Below are positions 1-4,750 of a stretch of DNA of 6,122 nucleotides, piece after piece. The notes under the pieces are model-generated. The model was given only the letters and a program-made list of their open reading frames with translations. It was not told where the DNA came from and did no database searches. The DNA is taken from contig CADBRF010000303.1 in the NCBI GenBank assembly GCA_902796975.1, forward strand, positions 1-6,122, in the 5' to 3' direction. Made by a program: the position numbers and the translations under genes. Every line of letters begins with the position of its first letter. Positions within the stretch are counted from its first letter, which is position 1. The DNA is from an uncultured Coriobacteriaceae bacterium (GTDB lineage: Bacteria; Actinomycetota; Coriobacteriia; Coriobacteriales; QAMH01).

Positions 1-970
1 CGCGCACATTGCCAAAGCTAAAGTGGCGCCAGAACTGGTCTGCATAGACTTCACCGTTCCAGCTGACGCAGCCAATTCCGTTGCCCGAGGAATTGCCCTG
101 GTTCCAGTTGAGCAGCTGCATGACGTCCTTGGCGTGGTCGGGGTCTTCACGGAGCAGCTCGAGGTAGACGAAGACGGCGTCCGCATGGTTGTCCACGGTG
201 AGGATTTCGGGTTTTCCGCCCATGTCGAACCACTGCTGAGTGCGGTCCATGATCTTGCGCACAGCCCGGCGGGTCTGGGCGTGGTCGAGGTCCTCGTCCA
301 TGAGACTGGAACCGCGGCCGGTGTAGACCAGGTGATAGAAGCAGGCGCGGTTGATGCCCTCGGTCTGCATGAGGTCGAACATCTCGTCGATGTCATCGGC
401 GTTGAGCTTGCTCACGGTCATGCGGAGGCCGACCTTGATGCCGGCTTCGCGAGAGTTGCGCATGCCTTCGAGCGCTGCATCGAAGCTGCCGGGGGATTTG
501 CGGAACTCGTCGTGGGTCGTGCGGGCCCCGTCGAGCGAGACACCTACGTAGGAGAGCCCCACGTCTGCCATGGTCCGGGCAAACTCGGGGGAGATGAGGG
601 TCCCGTTGGTGGAGATGACCACGCGCATGCCCTTGCTCTTCGCATACTGGGCGATTTCGGGCAGATCTGGGCGCATGGTGGGTTCGCCACCTGAGAGCAG
701 GAGGACCGGGCTGCCAAATGCGGCGAGGTCATCAACCATGGCCTTGCCCTCTTCGGTGGTCATCTCTCCCTCGAACTGATGATTTGCAGCAGCCGCGTAG
801 CAGTGCATGCACTTGAGGTTGCAGGTACGTGTGCAGTTCCACACCACGACTGGTTTCTTGTCCCGTGAGAACTGGAGCAGTCCGCTTGGAAGCACTTTTG
901 AACGACGCTTGTAACGGAGCACGTCGGCGGGCTCCACCGAGCCGCAGTAGAGCTTCGAGATGCCAATCAT
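1..970 (-). CDS. ahbC: AhbC, radical SAM 12,18-didecarboxysiroheme deacetylase (3' end cut by window)
   Basis: Radical SAM enzyme of the siroheme-dependent heme pathway. In this family AhbC removes the two acetate side chains of 12,18-didecarboxysiroheme to give Fe-coproporphyrin III, in the cytoplasm. The reading frame is open from the ATG at 970 to the left edge (323 codons); the C-terminus, with most of the auxiliary Fe-S cluster cysteines, lies outside. The N-terminus MIGISKLYCGSVEP matches the AhbC/NirJ1 signature I know. The SAM-cluster motif CNLKCMHCY has its cysteines at 50, 54 and 57, with an extra Cys46 just before. SGGEP is at 93-97, STNGT at 120-124 and GVSLDG at 143-148. Cys301 in GCVSWNGEVY opens the C-terminal cluster region. 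The start is supported by a strong Shine-Dalgarno sequence. It diverges from the transporter gene. The paralogue NirJ (heme d1 synthesis) is the main alternative; the company of hemA, hemC and cobA/hemD does not exclude it, but the N-terminus favours AhbC. Confidence 0.88.
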   Translation of the reverse strand, partial: MIGISKLYCGSVEPADVLRYKRRSKVLPSGLLQFSRDKKPVVVWNCTRTCNLKCMHCYAAAANHQFEGEMTTEEGKAMVDDLAAFGSPVLLLSGGEPTMRPDLPEIAQYAKSKGMRVVISTNGTLISPEFARTMADVGLSYVGVSLDGARTTHDEFRKSPGSFDAALEGMRNSREAGIKVGLRMTVSKLNADDIDEMFDLMQTEGINRACFYHLVYTGRGSSLMDEDLDHAQTRRAVRKIMDRTQQWFDMGGKPEILTVDNHADAVFVYLELLREDPDHAKDVMQLLNWNQGNSSGNGIGCVSWNGEVYADQFWRHFSFGNVR

Positions 971-975
971 ACGTT

Positions 976-984
976 CCTCCCCTT
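976..984 (-). promoter_or_regulatory. Ribosome binding site of ahbC
   Basis: On the minus strand AAGGGGAGG ends 5 nt before the ATG at 970. It is a near-perfect anti-Shine-Dalgarno match and fixes the ahbC start. Confidence 0.8.
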
Positions 985-1040
985 TATGGAAAACGAGCAG
1001 TATCCTCTTGACATAGGGCACACGGATACAAACCGCACAT

Positions 1041-1060
1041 GCCAGACAACGCCTGACAAA
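1041..1060. repeat. Tandem pair of 10-mers, possible regulator half-sites
   Basis: GCCAGACAAC at 1041-1050 is directly followed by GCCTGACAAA at 1051-1060. They match at 8 of 10 positions with an exact 10-bp period, which would put both copies on the same helix face. The pair is flanked by an inverted ACATG (1037-1041) and CATGT (1063-1067). The role is unknown. Confidence 0.4.
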
Positions 1061-1098
1061 GTCATGTAACTGTTAAAAGTATCTCATATCTAGCAGGT

Positions 1099-1130
1099 AT
1101 TATCGATGAGGCATGTAATGAGCATGTTAA
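1099..1130 (-). promoter_or_regulatory. Weak candidate promoter for ahbC
   Basis: On the minus strand TTAACA (1130-1125) is followed 20 nt later by GATAAT (1104-1099). The hexamers resemble sigma-70 boxes but the spacer is longer than the usual 16-18. The implied leader would be about 120 nt. This is the best pair I could find upstream of ahbC, and it is only a suggestion. Confidence 0.2.
1111..1127. repeat. Direct repeat GCATGT with 11-bp period
   Basis: GCATGT occurs at 1111-1116 and again at 1122-1127, one helical turn apart, each followed by an AT-rich stretch (AATG and TAAA). A related TCATGTAA lies at 1062-1069. It could be a tandem operator; no known consensus was matched. Confidence 0.35.
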
Positions 1131-1152
1131 ACAGCGCTGTCCATAGCATGCT
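1121..1152. repeat. Nested inverted repeat, candidate operator
   Basis: A perfect 10-bp palindrome ACAGCGCTGT (1131-1140) is nested between the inverted arms AGCATG (1121-1126) and CATGCT (1147-1152). The gaps are 4 nt on the left and 6 nt on the right, so the two symmetry centres differ by 1 bp. The right arm is itself part of the palindrome AGCATGCT (1145-1152). No U-tract follows on either strand, which argues against a terminator. A dimeric repressor or activator site between the divergent genes is plausible. Confidence 0.4.
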
Positions 1153-1265
1153 CGGGCGCCGTTTGTAAGTTGAAGCTCTTGAGTTCAGAAACTGTTTGTT
1201 ACCATGTGCTCACGTTCGGCGGCTTCCATTATCAAGGGATGGCCATGTGAGAATGTCCTATAGTC

Positions 1266-1270
1266 GGGAG
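1266..1270 (+). promoter_or_regulatory. Ribosome binding site deciding the GTG start of the transporter
   Basis: GGGAG ends 5 nt before GTG 1276. The other in-frame start, GTG 1270, overlaps the last base of this motif and would have no usable Shine-Dalgarno sequence. A TAG at 1261-1263 closes the frame further upstream. The site therefore favours 1276. Confidence 0.55.
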
Positions 1271-1275
1271 TGGCA

Positions 1276-2196
1276 GTGGCAAGACAACCTGGTGCTGTGG
1301 GGACGGTGTTCGTCATCTCCGCTGGCGTGCTCTGGGGAACGCTCGGCCTTTTCGTGCACTACTTCGCTGATCTAGGCTTCTCATCCCTGCAGATTGCTGC
1401 CATGCGCTTTATGGTTGCGGCCCTCGTGTTTTCGCTGGTCATCACTGTGCGGGGGAGGGGAGAGTGGCACATTCGCCTGCGCGATGTGCCCCTGTTTCTG
1501 GGCCTCGGTCTTGTCAGCCTGACCTTTTTCACCTTCTGCTACTTCTCATCCATCCAGATGATGTCTATGTCTGCCGCTGCGATTCTTCTCTACACGTCGC
1601 CCATCTGGGTCATGCTCATGTCTGCGGTCCTCTTCCACGAAAAGCTCACGAAAAAGAAGCTTGTGGCGCTCGCTTGCGCTTTTGCGGGGTGTGTTCTCGT
1701 CTCGGGCTTTGATGGCACGGTTACGCTAACGGGGCTGTTGCTTGGTCTGTGCTCGGCCATCGGATACGGTCTCTACAGCATTTTCGGAACGATGGCGCTC
1801 AAACGCTACAGCCCATTCACGGTGACCACCTATGCCTTTATCATCGCGGGTCTAGCCACGCTGCTTCTAAGCAGCCCGACTGAAATAGTGGCGACCGCCG
1901 CAAATATCAGCTCGCCTGGTTGGTTCGCGTTCACGGTGGTCGTCATGGGATGCTTGACGGCTATTGTCCCCTTCTTGCTCTACACGCTCGGTCTGCAGAA
2001 GATGGAGGCGAGCAAGGCAGCTATCTTCGCCACGGTGGAGCCAGTTGTGGCATCGCTTCTGGGCGTGCTCGTCCGTGGCGAGACCATGACAGTGCTTGCC
2101 TGTGCCGGGTGCATTCTGGTGCTGGGAGCAGTCATCCTCCTGAGCCTTCCCTCCAGGGCGAGAGGAAAGGCCGCGTCTACGCGAACAGCTTCGTGA
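1276..2196 (+). CDS. EamA/DMT-superfamily transporter, ten predicted membrane helices
   Basis: Inner-membrane protein of 306 residues (308 if GTG 1270 is used), the usual length for the drug/metabolite transporter superfamily. Two EamA repeats of five helices each are visible, at roughly residues 8-145 and 150-290. Helix 1 holds the typical GVLWGTLG, and a conserved Arg in AAMRF stands in helix 2. LLYTSPIWVMLMS followed by HEKLTKKK marks helix 4 and its loop in the first repeat, mirrored by AIFATVEPVVASLLG and RGE in the second. The C-terminus is a short basic tail. The family exports or imports small metabolites such as amino acids, but the substrate cannot be read from the sequence. It diverges from ahbC and converges on cobA/hemD, overlapping it by 20 bp, so it is a single-gene unit. 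Its position between tetrapyrrole genes may be chance. Confidence 0.88.
   Translation: MARQPGAVGTVFVISAGVLWGTLGLFVHYFADLGFSSLQIAAMRFMVAALVFSLVITVRGRGEWHIRLRDVPLFLGLGLVSLTFFTFCYFSSIQMMSMSAAAILLYTSPIWVMLMSAVLFHEKLTKKKLVALACAFAGCVLVSGFDGTVTLTGLLLGLCSAIGYGLYSIFGTMALKRYSPFTVTTYAFIIAGLATLLLSSPTEIVATAANISSPGWFAFTVVVMGCLTAIVPFLLYTLGLQKMEASKAAIFATVEPVVASLLGVLVRGETMTVLACAGCILVLGAVILLSLPSRARGKAASTRTAS
2145..2170 (-). other. Hairpin just after the cobA/hemD stop, inside the transporter's 3' coding end
   Basis: In the minus-strand transcript a 9-bp stem (8 Watson-Crick pairs and one G-U) pairs 2170-2162 with 2153-2145 around an 8-nt loop. It starts 6 nt after the TAG of cobA/hemD. No U-run follows, so it is not a standard intrinsic terminator; it could protect the mRNA 3' end or slow polymerase. 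In the plus strand the G-U becomes a C-A mismatch, so the structure is better formed in the hem transcript. It may also be coincidental within coding sequence. Confidence 0.3.
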
Positions 2197-3733
2197 GGCA
2201 GGCGATGAGACCCGGAATAGTATAGGGGTCTGCCTCAGCGGCGATCTCGAGCCCAGCGGCGCGCAGAGTCTCGCTCGTGACGGGACCGATGCTTGCCAGT
2301 TTTACGTTTTCGAGCAGATTATCCCTCTCTTCAGCTCCGACGCTTTGATCGAGCGAGGCGACAAAGTTTCGGGCCGTTGAGGAAGAAGTGAAGGTCACTG
2401 CGTCGATTGCGCCTGCGCGGAGCTTGTCGACGAGTTCTTCGGTCGCTTCGCCCAGTGAGGGCATCACGGTGTCGTAGAGGGGCATAACATCCACGCTTGC
2501 ACCCGCGTTTTCAAGCAGGTGGTGAAGAGCATTACGGGCTGCCGCTGCACGTGCGAGGAGTATGCGCGACCCTGCGCCAACGCCCTGTTCGATGAGCGAG
2601 CTGGCAATGGATTCTGCGATGAAGCGCGGAGGTATGAGGTCGGGCGTGAGACCATGCGCTTTGAGGGCACGTGCTGTTGCCGGCCCGATGGAGGCAATCT
2701 TGACCCCCGCGAGCGCACGTGAGTCAAGCCCCGCTTTCTCGATGTCCGCCATGAAGCATTCAACGCCATTCGCGCTGGTGAGAACAATCCAATCGTAGCG
2801 CGAAAGGTTGTGGAAAATCGCGAGCTGGCCTTCATCTAAAACGCGTGGTGCGATGGCGATTGAGGGATATTCGAAGACCTGGGCACCTAGGGCGCGAAGC
2901 TGGGACGTAGTGGAGGACGCCTGAGCGCGTGAACGTGTGACCACGACGGTTCTGCCGAAAAGCGGGCAGCTTTCGAACCAGTCGAGTTTATCCCGAAGCG
3001 AGACGACCTCTCCCACCACAATCATCGCGGGTGCTTGGAAGTTGGCTTCTTCCGCTAGGCTGGCGATGGTTTCGAGCGTACCCGTGAGCGTCTCCTGCTG
3101 GGGAGTGGTGCCCCAGCGTACGAGTGCAACGGGGGTGGATGCGGGCTTGCCATGGAAAATGAGCTGCTCTGAAATATGGGGCAGGTCGTGGATACCCATG
3201 TAAAGGCAGAGCGTTCCGTTAAGCTTGCCGAGCGCATCCCAATCGATGGCGCTTTCGGGCTTGCCAGCCATTTCGTGGCCGGTCACCAAGGTGACAGAAC
3301 TCGAACAGGTCCGGTGGGTGACGGGAATGCCTGCATAAGCGGGGGCGGCGATGCCGGCAGTCACGCCCGGCACGACCTCGAAGCCGATGCCTGCCGCTTT
3401 GAGGGCTAGGGCTTCCTCGCCGCCACGGCCAAAGACATAGGGGTCACCGCCCTTCAAGCGCACGATGCGCTTGCCCGGGTGTTCCTGTGCCGTCTTCACG
3501 AGGAGATTGTTTATCTCTGCCTGTGTGAGATGCTTGGCAAAGCCCTTCTTGCCGACGAAGATCCGCTCGGCGCCGGGGTTCGCGTAGGCCATCACCGGCT
3601 CGGATGCGAGATAGTCGTAGACTAGGATATCTGCCGTCTCGAGAAGCTCGCGAGCACGCACGGTGATGAGACCAGGGTCGCCCGGGCCTGCACCTACGAG
3701 GTAGACCGTGGCAGATGTTGTGTTCTCCTGCAT
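2177..3733 (-). CDS. cobA-hemD: Fused uroporphyrinogen-III C-methyltransferase / uroporphyrinogen-III synthase (CobA-HemD)
   Basis: Bifunctional cytoplasmic enzyme of 518 residues. The C-terminal HemD part cyclises hydroxymethylbilane to uroporphyrinogen III, and the N-terminal CobA part adds two methyl groups from SAM to give precorrin-2. CobA covers about residues 8-245, with the SAM-binding VGAGPGDPGLIT (13-24), LKGGDPYVFGRGGEE (93-107), PGVTAGIAAPAYAG (122-135) followed by IPVTHR, and YMG (178-180). HemD covers about 258-515, with RTVVVTRSRA (261-270), LTSANGV (318-324), SIGPATA (348-354), TFTSSST (447-453) and SIGPVTSETL (481-490). Neither half appears broken. The ATG at 3733 has a good Shine-Dalgarno sequence. 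It is the third gene of the operon, 54 bp after hemC, and its last 20 bp overlap the convergent transporter gene. The fusion is known from anaerobes and feeds siroheme, cobalamin or siroheme-derived heme. Confidence 0.95.
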   Translation of the reverse strand: MQENTTSATVYLVGAGPGDPGLITVRARELLETADILVYDYLASEPVMAYANPGAERIFVGKKGFAKHLTQAEINNLLVKTAQEHPGKRIVRLKGGDPYVFGRGGEEALALKAAGIGFEVVPGVTAGIAAPAYAGIPVTHRTCSSSVTLVTGHEMAGKPESAIDWDALGKLNGTLCLYMGIHDLPHISEQLIFHGKPASTPVALVRWGTTPQQETLTGTLETIASLAEEANFQAPAMIVVGEVVSLRDKLDWFESCPLFGRTVVVTRSRAQASSTTSQLRALGAQVFEYPSIAIAPRVLDEGQLAIFHNLSRYDWIVLTSANGVECFMADIEKAGLDSRALAGVKIASIGPATARALKAHGLTPDLIPPRFIAESIASSLIEQGVGAGSRILLARAAAARNALHHLLENAGASVDVMPLYDTVMPSLGEATEELVDKLRAGAIDAVTFTSSSTARNFVASLDQSVGAEERDNLLENVKLASIGPVTSETLRAAGLEIAAEADPYTIPGLIACLTKLFA

Positions 3734-3740
3734 GGAGCTG

Positions 3741-3747
3741 CTCCCTT
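3741..3747 (-). promoter_or_regulatory. Ribosome binding site of cobA-hemD
   Basis: AAGGGAG on the minus strand lies 7 nt before the ATG at 3733. It supports this start and independent initiation after the 54-bp gap that follows hemC. Confidence 0.7.
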
Positions 3748-3787
3748 CAAAGGCGGAAATGTTCGCAAGGTAGCGGTTGCCCGGCCC

Positions 3788-4750
3788 CTAGAAGCCGTTT
3801 TCCTCGCGAATCTGGTTGAGGATAGCGCGCGCTCCCTGGTCAATTAGATCTTGTGCGGCGGCATGACCAATTGCGCGAAAATCTTCTGGCTCGCCTTCCT
3901 GGTAGGTATGGATATAGGTGGACCCGTCGAGAGAGCTCACGAAGGCATCGAGCGAAAAGCGTGGCTCGGCATCTCCCGCCGCCTCCTCGTGTGCGTAGAT
4001 GCCCATCGGTACCTGGCAGCCGCCCTCCAGCTCACGGAGGACGATGCGCTCAGCGGTAACCTCCCGCATGGCGGCAGGGTCGGTGATGACGCTGCAGAGC
4101 TTGCGGGCAAGAGGGTCGTCCGTGCGCGCCTCGATGGCGAGGGCTCCCTGGCCCGTGGCCGGGAGCATCGTGGTGGTGGGGATGACCGATGCCATATGGC
4201 TTTCCAAACCCAGACGCGTGAGACCGGCGCAGGCGAGGATGGCGGCATCGAACTCTCCGCTTTCCACGCGCTTCACCCGGGAATCCACGTTGCCGCGCAT
4301 CTCGCAGACCTCGAAGTCGGGGCGTAGCCGCTTGAGCTGGGCAACGCGGCGAAGGCTACCTGTGGCAACGCGGGCGCCTTGCGGCAGATCGGCGATCGTA
4401 GAGCCTTTCGTGGCATAGACGAGGGCATCGTTCACGCTCGCACGCTGAGGCACGCCGAGAATGGCAAGACCTTCGGGTAGCTCGGTGGGCATATCTTTCA
4501 TGGAGTGGACGCAGAGGTCGACGCGCTTGTCGAGCAGGGCGCGCTCGAGTTCCTTTGTGAACAGCCCCTTGTCGCCAAACTTCGAAAGCGCGACGTCTTG
4601 AATCTTGTCGCCTTTCGTGTGGATGATCTCGATAGTGCAGGACAGATCGGGAATCGCCTCTTCCAGCAGGGCTTTCACATGGTTTGCTTGCCAGAGGGCA
4701 AGTGCACTTCCCCGGCTGCCGATGGTGATGGTTTGCTGCGATTCGCTCAT
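3788..4750 (-). CDS. hemC: Porphobilinogen deaminase (hydroxymethylbilane synthase)
   Basis: Cytoplasmic enzyme that polymerises four porphobilinogens into hydroxymethylbilane on a covalent dipyrromethane cofactor. It has 320 residues, near the usual 310. All landmarks are present: GSRGSALALWQA (11-22, with phosphate/substrate-binding Arg13), KGLFTKELE (61-69), HSMKDMPTELP (82-92) with catalytic Asp86, TGSLRR (130-135), MRGNVDSR (151-158), AILACAGLTRLG (170-181), TGQGALAIE (199-207) and LEGGCQVPMG (241-250), in which Cys245 carries the cofactor. Its ATG overlaps the TGA of hemA (ATGA, 4 bp), which suggests translational coupling, and a Shine-Dalgarno sequence lies within the end of hemA. The stop is TAG at 3790-3788, 54 bp before cobA-hemD. 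I see nothing unusual in the sequence. Confidence 0.97.
   Translation of the reverse strand: MSESQQTITIGSRGSALALWQANHVKALLEEAIPDLSCTIEIIHTKGDKIQDVALSKFGDKGLFTKELERALLDKRVDLCVHSMKDMPTELPEGLAILGVPQRASVNDALVYATKGSTIADLPQGARVATGSLRRVAQLKRLRPDFEVCEMRGNVDSRVKRVESGEFDAAILACAGLTRLGLESHMASVIPTTTMLPATGQGALAIEARTDDPLARKLCSVITDPAAMREVTAERIVLRELEGGCQVPMGIYAHEEAAGDAEPRFSLDAFVSSLDGSTYIHTYQEGEPEDFRAIGHAAAQDLIDQGARAILNQIREENGF

Larger units (their letters stand above)
971..1275. promoter_or_regulatory. Divergent intergenic region between ahbC and the EamA transporter gene
   Basis: About 300 bp with no convincing gene, more AT-rich than its flanks, separating two divergently transcribed genes, so promoters for both should lie here. 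The tetranucleotide CATG occurs seven times between 1031 and 1250. Five of these are CATGT (from 1063, 1112, 1123, 1203 and 1244) and one is its complement ACATG (1037-1041). There are also short direct and inverted repeats, listed separately. A good TTGACA hexamer sits on the plus strand at 1008-1013 but has no matching -10 at 16-18 bp. TATAGT at 1259-1264 lies too close to the transporter start for a normal leader and has no -35. I cannot name a regulator. Confidence 0.6.

Noticed and set aside
23..694. Plus-strand open frame of 223 codons opposite ahbC
   Set aside because: It lies fully antisense to a clear radical SAM gene, shows no recognisable domain, and is explained by the codon bias of a GC-rich gene on the other strand.
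1008..1036. Plus-strand TTGACA as a promoter for the transporter
   Set aside because: The hexamer is perfect, but at 17-bp spacing the -10 position reads AACCGC, and the transporter starts 260 bp further on. It is more likely chance.
1106..1168. Small plus-strand open frame of 20 codons in the intergenic region, a possible leader peptide
   Set aside because: It has only a weak purine stretch upstream, no runs of regulatory codons, and no attenuator hairpin with a U-tract after it. An open frame this short is expected by chance.
1259..1264. TATAGT as the -10 box of the transporter gene
   Set aside because: At 17-bp spacing the -35 position reads GGGATG, and transcription would start almost at the GTG, incompatible with use of the visible Shine-Dalgarno sequence.
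971..1275. Cobalamin or other riboswitch upstream of ahbC or the transporter
   Set aside because: I could not find a recognisable conserved core or a paired expression platform; the repeats look like DNA-level sites rather than an RNA aptamer.
3851..4327. Plus-strand open frame of 158 codons opposite hemC
   Set aside because: It is antisense to conserved HemC motifs, and I see no protein family features in its translation.
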